A DNA stretch of 64,000 bases from Thermus sp. LT1-2-5. GTDB taxonomy: Bacteria; Deinococcota; Deinococci; Deinococcales; Thermaceae. The stretch spans positions 145,582 to 209,581 of the forward strand of contig NZ_BSRG01000004.1 of assembly GCF_040363165.1 (NCBI RefSeq), given 5' to 3'. Of the stretch, positions 18,639 through 27,480 are shown one piece after another. A program made the position numbers and the translations under genes. The notes beneath the pieces were generated by a model that was not told the DNA's origin, did not search any database, and saw nothing but the letters and a program-made list of their open reading frames with translations. Each line of letters starts with the position of its first letter. The first letter of the stretch is position 1.

Positions 18639-19670
18639 ATGCTTCGGGGCGAGGACATCGGGATTGACCTGGGGACGGCCAGCGTCCTCATCTACGTGCG
18701 GGGGAAGGGGATCGTCCTCCGCGAACCCTCGGTGATCGCCGTGGTGCAGGGGAAGCGGGAGGTGAAGGCGGTGGGGGCGGAGGCCTATCGGATGCTCGGG
18801 CGCACCCCCGGCAACATCGTGGCCGTGCGCCCCTTGAAGGATGGGGTCATCGCCGACTATGCCCTCACGGAAAGGATGCTCCTCCTCTTCCTGCAGAAGG
18901 TGCTTTCCCCCATGAGCCGCTTCTTCAAGCCCCGGGTCATGGTGGGGGTGCCCTCTGGGGTCACGGACGTGGAGAGGCGGGCGGTGGTCCAGGCGGTTTC
19001 CGCCTTGGCGCAGAAGGTCTACCTCATCGAGGAACCCTTGGCGGCGGCCATCGGGGCCGGCATCAACGTGGCCGAGCCCACGGGGAGCATGGTGGTGGAC
19101 ATCGGGGGTGGTTCCACCGACATCGCCGTCATTTCCTTGGGGGGGATCGTGCGCTCGGAAAGCCTCCGCATCGCCGGGAACGAGATGGACCAGGCCATCA
19201 TCCGCTACATCCGCCAAAAGTACAACCTCCTCATCGGCGAGCGCACCGCCGAGGAGCTCAAGATCCAGCTGGGCCGGGCCAAGCTCCTCCCCGGGGAGGA
19301 GAAGGAGGTGGCGGAGGTCCGGGGGCGGGACCTCATCAGCGGCCTTCCCCGCACCGCAGAAATCCCGGCGGAGGACGTGGCCGAGGCCCTCAAGGAGCCC
19401 TTGGAGAAGATCTTCCAGGGGGTGAAGGGGGTGTTGGAAACCACGCCCCCCGAGCTGGCCTCGGACATCTACGAGCGCGGCATCCTCCTCACCGGGGGCG
19501 GGGCGCTTCTAAAGAACCTGGACGTGGCCCTGCAGGAGGCCACGGGGGTGCCGGTGGTGGTGGCGGAAAACCCCATTGAGGCCGTGGCCCTGGGCACGGG
19601 GAAGGCCTTGGAGATGCTCCACGTCCTCGAGGACACCATCCTCTCCTCCGACGACGTCCTAAGGAGGTGA
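18639..19670 (+). CDS. mreB: Rod-shape protein MreB
   Basis: The 343-residue bacterial actin has phosphate 1 (IGIDLGTASVLIYV), phosphate 2 (VVDIGGGSTDIAVISLGG) and the adenosine motif (LLTGGGALLKNLD). It polymerises under the membrane and positions cell-wall synthesis. TAGAAT (18625-18630) lies eight bases before the ATG, suggesting its own leaderless promoter inside the rny-mreB junction. There is no mreC/mreD downstream, unlike the classic operon; fabZ follows instead. Confidence 0.96.
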   Translation: MLRGEDIGIDLGTASVLIYVRGKGIVLREPSVIAVVQGKREVKAVGAEAYRMLGRTPGNIVAVRPLKDGVIADYALTERMLLLFLQKVLSPMSRFFKPRVMVGVPSGVTDVERRAVVQAVSALAQKVYLIEEPLAAAIGAGINVAEPTGSMVVDIGGGSTDIAVISLGGIVRSESLRIAGNEMDQAIIRYIRQKYNLLIGERTAEELKIQLGRAKLLPGEEKEVAEVRGRDLISGLPRTAEIPAEDVAEALKEPLEKIFQGVKGVLETTPPELASDIYERGILLTGGGALLKNLDVALQEATGVPVVVAENPIEAVALGTGKALEMLHVLEDTILSSDDVLRR

Positions 19671-19674
19671 GGCC

Positions 19675-20100
19675 TTGGACATCCAGGAGATCCTCAAGCT
19701 CCTCCCCCACCGCTACCCCTTCCTCCTGGTGGACCGGATATTGGAGGCGGACGAAAAGCGCTTCCGTGCCTTGAAGAACGTGACCTTCAACGAACCCCAC
19801 TTCCAAGGGCATTTCCCCGGCTATCCCATCCTGCCAGGGGTCTTGCTCCTCGAGGCCATGGCCCAGGCGGCGGTGGGCACCATCGCCAAGCAACCCGGCT
19901 TCAAGCCGGGGGGGCTCGTCTTCCTCGTGGGGGTGGAGGAGGCCCGCTTTAGGAAGCCCGTGGTGCCGGGGGACACCCTCATCCTGGAGGGGGAGCTCCT
20001 CCTCTTCCGCCGGGGCCTGGGCAAGGTGGCGGTAAGGGCCTTGGTGGAAGGGGAGGAGCGGGCGAGCGCCACCCTGAGCTTTGCCGTGCGGGAGGGGTGA
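19675..20100 (+). CDS. fabZ: 3-hydroxyacyl-ACP dehydratase FabZ
   Basis: FabZ dehydrates 3-hydroxyacyl-ACP in fatty-acid elongation. The 141-residue hotdog protein has the catalytic His in GHFPG and the catalytic Glu in LLLEAMAQ, and starts with LLPHRYPFLLVDRI. It uses a TTG start at 19675 behind a perfect AAGGAGGTGA, part of which is the mreB stop. It is co-transcribed with mreB and the S4-domain gene. Confidence 0.96.
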   Translation: MDIQEILKLLPHRYPFLLVDRILEADEKRFRALKNVTFNEPHFQGHFPGYPILPGVLLLEAMAQAAVGTIAKQPGFKPGGLVFLVGVEEARFRKPVVPGDTLILEGELLLFRRGLGKVAVRALVEGEERASATLSFAVREG

Positions 20101-20735
20101 TGGACCTTTCCGCCTACCTCAAGCGGGCCCGGGGCGGGCGGGTGGTGCGCACGGGGTTTTTGGAGCTCGAGGACCAGGCCCTCCTGGAGGCCCAGGCAAA
20201 GGCGGAAGGGCTCAAGGTGGCCTTCTTCGGCGGCTTCCCCCTGGCGGAGCGGAAGGTGGCCGTCCTCTACCCCCCCGAGGTGCCGGGCGTCCCGGACCCG
20301 GTGGAGGTCTACCTCCTGGAGAAGGAGCCCCCGGACCTGGGGGAGGCCATGGGGGACGTGGAGGCCTGGGAGGAGGGGTATTTGGTGGCCCTGCTTCCCC
20401 AGGGGAAAAACGCTCTCCTGGAAGCGGGCTACACCCTGCATCCCGCCCCCGAGGCCGCCTTCAAGGCCACCAAGGGCGTGCGCACCCTGGTGGTCCCCTC
20501 CCTGCGGGTGGACGCCTTAGGGGCTAAGGGGTTCGGCGTTTCCCGCAGCTACTTCGTCCAAGGGGTGAAGGCGGGCAAGGTGCGCCTTAGGGGCAAGGTG
20601 GCCTCCCCTAAGGACGAGGTGCGCCCTGGGGATACCCTCTTGGCCGAGGGCTTGGGAAGCCTCCGCCTCTTGGAGGTCCTGGGCGCCACCCGCCGGGGCA
20701 ACGTCAAGGTGCGGGTGGAGGTGGAGAAGGGTTAG
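20100..20735 (+). CDS. YlmH-like S4-domain RNA-binding protein
   Basis: The 211-residue protein has the YlmH layout: an N-terminal domain with GGFPLAERKVAVLYPPE near 43-59, then a C-terminal S4 domain starting at RVDALGAKGFGVSRSYF near 138. In Gram-positives YlmH is encoded with cell-division genes and binds ribosome-associated RNA; here it follows mreB-fabZ. The ATG at 20100 overlaps the fabZ TGA. A GTG immediately before it is also possible. Confidence 0.85.
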   Translation: MDLSAYLKRARGGRVVRTGFLELEDQALLEAQAKAEGLKVAFFGGFPLAERKVAVLYPPEVPGVPDPVEVYLLEKEPPDLGEAMGDVEAWEEGYLVALLPQGKNALLEAGYTLHPAPEAAFKATKGVRTLVVPSLRVDALGAKGFGVSRSYFVQGVKAGKVRLRGKVASPKDEVRPGDTLLAEGLGSLRLLEVLGATRRGNVKVRVEVEKG

Positions 20736-20750
20736 GCGTCATTAGTTTGG

Positions 20751-20783
20751 GTGGGGGGAAGGAGAGAGTGTGAGCCCCCCCAC
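20751..20783 (+). repeat. Hairpin upstream of nrdJ
   Basis: GTGGGGGG (20751-20758) pairs with CCCCCCAC (20776-20783) around a 17-base loop. No T-run follows, so it is not a standard terminator. It sits between the S4 gene and the nrdJ promoter and might attenuate readthrough or bind a regulator. Confidence 0.45.
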
Positions 20784-20840
20784 TTGCCATGAAAACGCAA
20801 GGGGTAGTAGCATTCAGGCCGTAAGCCCCAAGATATGGGG
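20784..20840 (+). promoter_or_regulatory. Candidate nrdJ promoter and nearby operator-like inverted repeat
   Basis: TTGCCA (20784-20789), an 18-base spacer and TAGCAT (20808-20813) form a plausible promoter giving a leader of about 36 bases. Within the leader, CCCCA (20826-20830) and TGGGG (20836-20840) flank AGATA. This recalls an NrdR-box half-arrangement but does not match the consensus well. No cobalamin riboswitch boxes were seen. Confidence 0.45.
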
Positions 20841-20856
20841 GGATTGCGGAGGGATT

Positions 20857-23800
20857 ATGGAGCGCTATTTCTTTGACGAGCACGCCCAAGCCATCGCTAA
20901 GCGCCAGTATCTCCAGCCCGGGGACGGGGATATTCTGGGCATGTTCCGCCGGGTGGCCCGGGAGATCGCCAAGCCGGAAAAGCCCGAGGAAAGGGCGTAC
21001 TGGGAGGAGAAGTTCTTTGAGCTCATGAGCTCTAAGCGCTTCTCCCCCGGCGGGCGCATTCTGGCCGGGGCGGGCACCGCCCACGGCAACCTCCTCAACT
21101 GCTTCGTGCAGGGGGCCACGGAAAACCCTCCCGAAAGCTTTGCGGGCATCATGGAGGTGGCCAAAAAGCTCGCCTTGGTCACCAAGGTGGGCGGGGGAAA
21201 CGGGGTGAACCTGGACCCCTACCGCTCCCGGGGCACGAGGAAGCGCCGGGCGGTGCAGGGGGTGGCTTACCTCTCCGCAGGCCATCCCGACGTGGAGGAC
21301 TTCATCCGCGGCCTCATGCGCCCCCCCATCAACCCCGATGGCCCCAAGGAGGAGATCGCCCTCAAGAACTTCGCCCGGGTGGTCTACGGGGAGGTTTCCC
21401 CCGAGCTTAAAGCGTTGGCGGAGCGCTACGGGGTGGCCGTGGTCCAGGAGCCTCCGCAAGACGCCATCCGGGTGCCCGACGATATGGGGGGCATCGTGGA
21501 GGCCGCCAGGGAGGCGGCGGACCGGGCCCGGCGGGGGCTTGTGCCCCACGTGGACTTCTCCCTCCTTCGGCCCGAAGGCGCTCCCATCCGGGGAAGCGGC
21601 GGGACCAGCTCCGGCCCCGTGAGCTTCCTCTTTGAAATCTTTGACAACTTCCTGGAGTGGGCGGCCTTGGGGGCGGAGGAGGCGGGCCCCGTGGCTACCC
21701 TGCGCTACGTCTACGCCCCCGTGCTCCGGGTGGTGCGGCAGGGGGGGTGCCTCCATCCGGACACCTTGGTGCACACGGACCGGGGCACCTTGCGTCTTCG
21801 CGAGCTTGTGGACCCCTTCCGGCGGGGCTGGCAACGCCACACCCTAAGCGTGGCCACCGATGAGGGATGGCGGCCAAGCCCCGAGGGGTACAACAACGGC
21901 GTAGCCCCCACCCTCCGGGTGGTGTTGGAAAACGGCCTCGAGGTCCAAGGAACCCCTAACCACAAGCTCAAGGTCCTCCGGGAGGACGGAACGCGGGCGT
22001 GGATGGAGCTCCAGGAGCTTAAGCCCGGGGACTGGGTCATCTGGGTGCTGGATGAGCACACGGGCACCCCGGTCCAACTCGCCCCCTTGGACGAGGCCTT
22101 CCACCCCAACGCCAACCCCATCCGCACCCCAGAGGTGCTCACCGAAGACCTGGCTTTCCTCCTTGGGTTCTTCTTCGGGGAGGGCTTCGTGAGCGGGGAC
22201 CGCATTGGGTTTTCCGTTCACGAGGAAGAGCCCATGCGGGCGGAGGTCAAGCGTCTCTTCCGCGAACTCTTTGGACTGGAGCTCCGGGAAGAGAGGAAAC
22301 CCGGAGACCGGAGCGTTACCCTGGTGGTTCGGAGCCGTCCCCTGGTCACCTGGCTCCGGAAGAACGGCCTGCTTAAGGGGAAGGCACAGGAGTTGGAGGT
22401 CCCGAGGGCCATCCGCCAAAGCCCTCGCCCCGTCCTCGCCGCCTTCCTCCGGGGCCTCTTTGAGGCCGATGGCACCGTGACTGCAGGCTATCCCATGCTG
22501 GTTACCGCCTCCAAGCGCCTGGCCCAGGACGTGATGGTCCTCCTGGGAGGGCTTGGCATCCCTTCCAAGCTCCTCCGCTACAACCCCCGCCCCGGGCGCT
22601 TCTCCAAGGCTGAGCACTACCGGGTCCGGGTGGTGACCGCCAAGGGCCTGGAGCGGTACCTGGAAAGGATTGGGGTGCCTCAAGGCTCCCGCCTCGAGGC
22701 CCTTTACGGAAGCCGGCCCGACACGCGCCGAGAGTCTAGCTGGCCCTTACCCCACGCCGAAGTTCTCTTGAGGCCCCTCCTGGAGGTGGCGGGAAAGGGC
22801 AGGAAAGGCCATGCTTCTCCCTACACCCCCTTGCGCAAGGACCTTCTCCGGTATCTCCGGGGCGAGCGCCAGCTCACCGCCACGGGGTACACCCTGGTCC
22901 AGGAGAAGGCCCTAAGCTTGGGCTTGGAGGCCGAGCCCTTCGCCTTCAACGAGTACTACGTGCGGGTGGCGGCCGTGGAACCGGGGGGGGAGATCCTTAC
23001 CCTGGACCTTTCGGTGGAGGGCAACCACACCTACCTGGCCAACGGCCTGGTGAGCCACAACACCCGCCGCGGCGCTGGCATGGCCACCCTCGCCCTCGAG
23101 CACCCCGACCTATTGGACTTCCTCACCGCCAAGGACCTGGACCGGGAGAAGGCGGAGGGGGATATCTCCACCTTCAACATCTCCGTTTTGGTGAGCGATG
23201 CCTTCATGCGGGCTTTGGAGCAGGACGCCCTTTGGCCCGTCACCCCTGTGGAGGTCCCCGGCAAGTACTACCCCTACCCCCTGGAGGGCCCCTACACCGG
23301 GAAGGTGCCCGAGCTTCCCGAGCGGGAGGACGGGGCCAAGCCCATTCCCCTTTACGAGGGGAAGGTGCCCGCCCGCTGGCTCTGGCACGAGATCGCCTGG
23401 CACGCCTGGGCCACGGGGGAGCCGGGGCTCATCTTCGTGGACCGGGTCAACGCCCTTTCGGCCCTGAAGGGGTTGGGGGAGCGCTACCAGATCCGTTCCA
23501 CCAACCCCTGCTTCGTGGGGTCCACCCGGGTGCCCACGGAGTACGGCTTGGTGCCCATCGCCGAGCTGGCGGAGAAGCCGGAAGGCTTTTTCCTGGTCAC
23601 GGATAACCGGGCTCCCTTTGGGGGTATGGGCCGGCCCATGCCTTATGAAGGCACCACGGTGCGCCGGGCGGCCAAGGCCTTCTTCACCGGGGTGAAGCCA
23701 GTGGTCCGCTTGAGGACGCGGGAGGGGCTAGAGCTCACCCTTACCCCCGACCACCTGGTCCTTACCCTCGAGGGCTACCGGGAAGCGGGTAGCCTCCGTC

Positions 23801-26800
23801 CGGGCGATCGGATTCTGGTCCAAAGCGGAGAGGGCCTATTCCCCAAGGAGGTGGTCCTCCCGGCCCCCGCCTTGGCCGTGGTGCGGGAGCGGGTGGCCAT
23901 TGCTGGAAGCCGGAGCGGGGTGGGAAGGGCCGATGTGCGGGCCCGGTACGCCAACCTTCCCACCCAGTGGAGCCGGGAGCTGGGCGTGGCCTTGGGGTGG
24001 CTTGTGGGGGATGGCTACCTGCGGGAAGACGGGGTGGGCTTTTACTTCTCCCAGGAGGATTTCCAAGCCCTTGGTTGGCTTGTGGACCTCCTTCGAGATT
24101 GGTTGGGCGGAGGAACCCTCCAGAAAACCTTCTCCAACACCTACCACCTGCACTTTAAGCGTATACCTGCTGAGTTCTTCCAGGCCCTTGGGGTCAAGGT
24201 GGCCAAGGCCATGGAGAAGCGGGTTCCTGAAAGCCTTTTCCGGGCTCCTCGGGAGGCGGTGGTGGGCTTCCTCCAGGGGCTCTTTAGCGCCGATGGCTCG
24301 GTCCAGATAAACCCGGGCAAACGAGATGCCACGGTGCGCTTGGCCTCCTCTAGCCCGGCTTTGCTGCAAGATGTGCAGCTCCTTCTGCTAAACCTCGGCA
24401 TCTTCGGCAGGATTTATCGGCGCCGCCCCCGGGGGGAAAAGCTCCTTCCCAACGGACGAGGCGGGGTAAAGGCGTACGAGGTAGCGGAGCAGTACGAGCT
24501 CGTCCTGGGGGGTAGGAACCGCGACCGTTTCGCTGAGGTGGTGGGCTTTTTGCAGGAGGCGAAGCAGGCGAGGCTTCGCGCCTACCTTCAAGACCGCCCT
24601 CGAGGGAGTTACCGCAAGCCTTTTGTGGCGGTGGTGGAGTCCCTCGAAACCTTGGGGGAAGCCCCCGTGTACGACCTCACCGAACCCGTGACCCATAGCC
24701 TCATCGCTAACGGCTTGGTCTGCCACAACTGCGGTGAAATCCCCCTCACCGTGGGCGAGCCCTGCGACCTGGGCGCTTTGAACCTCGCCGCCTACGTGAA
24801 GGACGGGGAGTTCCAGATGGAAGCCTTCCGCCAGGACGTGCGCACGGCCATCCGCTTCCTGGATAACGTCCTGGACGTGAACCGCTTCGCCCTTCCCGAC
24901 AACGAGGAGGCGGCCAAGAAGCTCAGGAGGCTTGGGCTTGGGGTCATGGGCCTCGCCGACATGCTCATCCGCTTGGGCCTCCCCTACGATTCCGAGGCGG
25001 CCCGGGAGAAGGTCTACGAGATCGTTTCCGCCATGCGGGAGGAGGCCATAAAGGCCTCGGAAGCCTTGGCCGAGGAACGGGGGGTCTTCCCCCTCTACGA
25101 GGCGCACCGGGAGTACTTCGAGGCCCTGGGCGTGAAGCCCCGGCGCAACGTGGCCGTCCTCACCGTGGCCCCCACGGGCACCACCAGCATGCTCATGGGG
25201 GTTTCTAGCGGCATCGAGCCCGTCTTCAGCCCCTTCGTCTGGCGCAGGATCGGCGGGGAGTACAAGCCCCTCCTCCACCCCCTCTTCGTGGAGCTCATGG
25301 AGGGCTATCCGCCTGCCCCTGGCTACGAGAAGGACGGCAAGTGGGACTGGGACAAGATCATCGAGGAGATCCAGAAGGACGGGCACGGCTCGGTGCAGAA
25401 CCTCCCCTTCGTGCCCGAGGCCATCCGTAAGGTCTTCCGTTGCGCCCACGACATCCACCCCCTGGACCACGTGCGCATGCAAGGGGTGGTGCAACGGGCC
25501 TTCGACGCCGAGGGGTACGCCGCCAACTCCCTCTCCAAATGCCTTGCCAAGGGCACCTTGATACCTACTTCCCGCGGGCTTATCCCTGTGGAAGAGATTG
25601 CCCCACCTCATCCCGAGGACACGTTTGTTCCCGTGGAGGGCCTCTACACGGCGGAAGGCTACCGCATCACCGCCCACTACTTTGCCGGGAAGAAGCGGGG
25701 GGTTCGGGTGCGTCTGGACAACGGCTCCGAGCTTGTAGGGGCTTGGGAAAGCCACCGCGTCCTCACCCCAGAAGGTTGGCGCCTCATGCGGGACCTGAAG
25801 CCGGGGGATCTCGTGTTGGGGAAGTTGGTGCCTTCCCATGGCCCTGGAGGCGCTCCCATCCCCTTGGACCTTCCTCGCCGCACCGACGCCAAGCCCCTTC
25901 CCCTGCCCGAAAGGATGAGCCCGGAGTTGGCCCTTTTCCTGGGCATGTTGGCGGCGGATGGAGCCACGGTAGAGCGCACGGGCTTTGTGGGAATCGCCAC
26001 CAAGAGCCCGGAGGTGGAGGCGGTTTTCCGCGAAGTGGCTTATAAGCTCTTCGGCGTGGAGCCCAAAGTCACCCTGGACAAGCGCACGGGGGTGCGAAAC
26101 CTTTACCTGCTTTCTAGGCGCTTGGCCCGCTACGTGGAGGCCTTGATCGGCAAGGGGGCCAAGGGGAAGCGGGTGCCCTCCCAGATCCTCCAGGGGAGCC
26201 CCGAGGAGAAGCTGGCCTTCCTCCGGGGGTTGACCTTGGACGGGTACGCCCGTCAGGACCTGGGCCTCATCCTTTACGAGGGCAAGAGCCGCCGGCTCGC
26301 CTACGAGGCCGCCGAGGTGGCCCGCAGCTTCGGGTTGCCCTTGGTGTACCAAGGCCGCAAGAAGGTGAAGGCGTCCAAGGAGACGTATTTTGTCCACTCG
26401 GTGGTGGTTTCGGGCCCCCTTCAGGAGTTGGTGGAGCCCATAGAAAGCCACAAGCGCATTCCCCGGGTGGACAAGCAGTATAGGGTCTTCGTGCCCGAGG
26501 AGGTTCTGGCCGCTACCCAGGTGGGGGTGCATCATCCCGGCTACCGGAACCTGAAATCGGTGCGGGATAGAGGGGTATCCCACGTGTACAACCGCACGGC
26601 GGATCGTTTGGGTTGGCCCACGGAGGTTCTGGCCTTCCGGGTGGTGGCGGTGGAGGATGCGGGCGAGGTGGAGATGTACGACATAGAGGTGGAGGACGTC
26701 CACCGCTATGTGGTGAACGGCATCATCTCCCACAACACTATCAACCTGCCCCACGAGGCCACGGTGGCCGATGTGGAGGCCGCCTACACGGAGGCCTACC

Positions 26801-27468
26801 GCACGGGGTGCAAGGGGATCACGGTCTACCGCGACGGCTCGCGGGAGTTCCAGGTGCTCACGGTGAAGAAGGAGGCGAAGGAGGTAAAAGAGGTAAAAGA
26901 GGTAAAAGAGGAGAAGGCGCCCGAAGGGGAACCTCAGGTGGCCCCGGCCAGGGAGCCAGGGGGTCCCGTCTACGAGCGCCCGGGCCGCCTCATGGGCTTC
27001 ACCGATATGGTCAAGCTCCTCTCCCCCGAAGGGACCAAGCGGAGCTTCCTCGTCACGGTGAACCTCCTGGGGGACAGGCCCATCGAGGTCATCCTCACCT
27101 CGGGCAAGGCGGGGGACGAGGCCAACGCCGACAGCGAAGCCCTGGGCCGGGTGGTGTCCATCGCCCTGCAGTACGGGGTTCCCCCCGAGGCCATCGTCCG
27201 CACCCTTAGGGGCATCAACGGGGGGCTTTACGGCACCTACCAGGGGCGGCTTGTCTCCAGCAAGGCCGACCTCATCGCCGTGGCCCTGGAAACCATCCCC
27301 CAGGCCTTCAAAGGGGCGGCCGAGGCGGCGGAGCCCCTGCCGAGCCTCTCGGGCGGGGGCCTGGCCCTGCCCGGGGCCCTCCCTTGCCCGGTTTGCGGGG
27401 AGAGGGCTTTGGTGCGGGAGGAGGGTTGCTACAAGTGCCAGGCCTGTGGCTACTCCAAGTGCGGCTAG
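20857..27468 (+). CDS. nrdJ: Adenosylcobalamin-dependent ribonucleotide reductase (class II) with three inteins
   Basis: The 2203-residue precursor would splice to about 959 residues. Exteins (residues 1-297, 736-884, 1292-1561 and 1961-2203) carry the class II reductase core, including NPCGE with the thiyl-radical Cys, PTGTTSMLMGVSSGIEPVFSP split over the barrel, and a C-terminal zinc-ribbon-like tail CPVCGERALV...CYKCQACGYSKC that probably supplies reducing cysteines. The enzyme makes deoxyribonucleotides using vitamin B12 instead of oxygen. I chose ATG 20857, with GGAGGG before it, over a longer frame from 20770. A linker near residues 2008-2018 is built from a repeated KEV unit. No second subunit is adjacent, as expected for class II. 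Confidence 0.95.
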   Translation: MERYFFDEHAQAIAKRQYLQPGDGDILGMFRRVAREIAKPEKPEERAYWEEKFFELMSSKRFSPGGRILAGAGTAHGNLLNCFVQGATENPPESFAGIMEVAKKLALVTKVGGGNGVNLDPYRSRGTRKRRAVQGVAYLSAGHPDVEDFIRGLMRPPINPDGPKEEIALKNFARVVYGEVSPELKALAERYGVAVVQEPPQDAIRVPDDMGGIVEAAREAADRARRGLVPHVDFSLLRPEGAPIRGSGGTSSGPVSFLFEIFDNFLEWAALGAEEAGPVATLRYVYAPVLRVVRQGGCLHPDTLVHTDRGTLRLRELVDPFRRGWQRHTLSVATDEGWRPSPEGYNNGVAPTLRVVLENGLEVQGTPNHKLKVLREDGTRAWMELQELKPGDWVIWVLDEHTGTPVQLAPLDEAFHPNANPIRTPEVLTEDLAFLLGFFFGEGFVSGDRIGFSVHEEEPMRAEVKRLFRELFGLELREERKPGDRSVTLVVRSRPLVTWLRKNGLLKGKAQELEVPRAIRQSPRPVLAAFLRGLFEADGTVTAGYPMLVTASKRLAQDVMVLLGGLGIPSKLLRYNPRPGRFSKAEHYRVRVVTAKGLERYLERIGVPQGSRLEALYGSRPDTRRESSWPLPHAEVLLRPLLEVAGKGRKGHASPYTPLRKDLLRYLRGERQLTATGYTLVQEKALSLGLEAEPFAFNEYYVRVAAVEPGGEILTLDLSVEGNHTYLANGLVSHNTRRGAGMATLALEHPDLLDFLTAKDLDREKAEGDISTFNISVLVSDAFMRALEQDALWPVTPVEVPGKYYPYPLEGPYTGKVPELPEREDGAKPIPLYEGKVPARWLWHEIAWHAWATGEPGLIFVDRVNALSALKGLGERYQIRSTNPCFVGSTRVPTEYGLVPIAELAEKPEGFFLVTDNRAPFGGMGRPMPYEGTTVRRAAKAFFTGVKPVVRLRTREGLELTLTPDHLVLTLEGYREAGSLRPGDRILVQSGEGLFPKEVVLPAPALAVVRERVAIAGSRSGVGRADVRARYANLPTQWSRELGVALGWLVGDGYLREDGVGFYFSQEDFQALGWLVDLLRDWLGGGTLQKTFSNTYHLHFKRIPAEFFQALGVKVAKAMEKRVPESLFRAPREAVVGFLQGLFSADGSVQINPGKRDATVRLASSSPALLQDVQLLLLNLGIFGRIYRRRPRGEKLLPNGRGGVKAYEVAEQYELVLGGRNRDRFAEVVGFLQEAKQARLRAYLQDRPRGSYRKPFVAVVESLETLGEAPVYDLTEPVTHSLIANGLVCHNCGEIPLTVGEPCDLGALNLAAYVKDGEFQMEAFRQDVRTAIRFLDNVLDVNRFALPDNEEAAKKLRRLGLGVMGLADMLIRLGLPYDSEAAREKVYEIVSAMREEAIKASEALAEERGVFPLYEAHREYFEALGVKPRRNVAVLTVAPTGTTSMLMGVSSGIEPVFSPFVWRRIGGEYKPLLHPLFVELMEGYPPAPGYEKDGKWDWDKIIEEIQKDGHGSVQNLPFVPEAIRKVFRCAHDIHPLDHVRMQGVVQRAFDAEGYAANSLSKCLAKGTLIPTSRGLIPVEEIAPPHPEDTFVPVEGLYTAEGYRITAHYFAGKKRGVRVRLDNGSELVGAWESHRVLTPEGWRLMRDLKPGDLVLGKLVPSHGPGGAPIPLDLPRRTDAKPLPLPERMSPELALFLGMLAADGATVERTGFVGIATKSPEVEAVFREVAYKLFGVEPKVTLDKRTGVRNLYLLSRRLARYVEALIGKGAKGKRVPSQILQGSPEEKLAFLRGLTLDGYARQDLGLILYEGKSRRLAYEAAEVARSFGLPLVYQGRKKVKASKETYFVHSVVVSGPLQELVEPIESHKRIPRVDKQYRVFVPEEVLAATQVGVHHPGYRNLKSVRDRGVSHVYNRTADRLGWPTEVLAFRVVAVEDAGEVEMYDIEVEDVHRYVVNGIISHNTINLPHEATVADVEAAYTEAYRTGCKGITVYRDGSREFQVLTVKKEAKEVKEVKEVKEEKAPEGEPQVAPAREPGGPVYERPGRLMGFTDMVKLLSPEGTKRSFLVTVNLLGDRPIEVILTSGKAGDEANADSEALGRVVSIALQYGVPPEAIVRTLRGINGGLYGTYQGRLVSSKADLIAVALETIPQAFKGAAEAAEPLPSLSGGGLALPGALPCPVCGERALVREEGCYKCQACGYSKCG
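21748..23061 (+). other. Intein 1 in nrdJ (438 residues, LAGLIDADG type)
   Basis: Starts at Cys 298 (CLHPDTLV, block A), has block B TPNH, two endonuclease blocks (LAFLLGFFFGEGFV and LAAFLRGLFEADGTV) and ends VSHN with extein +1 Thr (TRRGAG). All splicing residues are present. Both LAGLIDADG motifs keep their acidic residue, so homing activity is possible. Confidence 0.93.
23509..24729 (+). other. Intein 2 in nrdJ (407 residues), at the catalytic NPCGE site
   Basis: Starts at Cys 885 (CFVGSTRVPT), block B TPDH, endonuclease blocks LGVALGWLVGDGYL and VVGFLQGLFSADGSV, and ends VCHN. The +1 residue is Cys 1292 of CGEIPL. Joining the exteins gives NP-CGE, so the +1 nucleophile is the residue expected to carry the thiyl radical. 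The mature enzyme therefore requires exact splicing. Confidence 0.93.
25540..26736 (+). other. Intein 3 in nrdJ (399 residues)
   Basis: Starts at Cys 1562 (CLAKGTLIPT), ends ISHN, with +1 Thr of TINLPHEAT. Endonuclease-like blocks are LALFLGMLAADGATV and LAFLRGLTLDGYA. The block B region reads GAWESHRVLT: the His is present but Trp occupies the position usually held by Thr. Splicing residues at both ends are otherwise intact. Confidence 0.9.
26881..26907 (+). repeat. Tandem 9-base repeat in nrdJ linker
   Basis: Three perfect copies of GAGGTAAAA encode repeated Glu-Val-Lys. Use of GTA and AAA codons is unlike the surrounding GC-rich code. It falls in a charged, probably disordered linker between the catalytic core and the C-terminal domain. 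Confidence 0.8.
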
Positions 27469-27480
27469 GGTGAGGCCGTG

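Noticed and set aside
20826..20840. NrdR box
   Set aside because: Only one imperfect repeat is seen; NrdR sites come as two AT-rich boxes about three turns apart. Kept only as an operator-like repeat.
20736..20856. Cobalamin riboswitch upstream of the B12-dependent reductase
   Set aside because: No B12-box-like sequence or multi-stem layout could be recognised in the 121 bases.
26881..26907. CRISPR-like or mobile repeat
   Set aside because: Three 9-base units in frame within a charged linker; coding microsatellite, no spacers.
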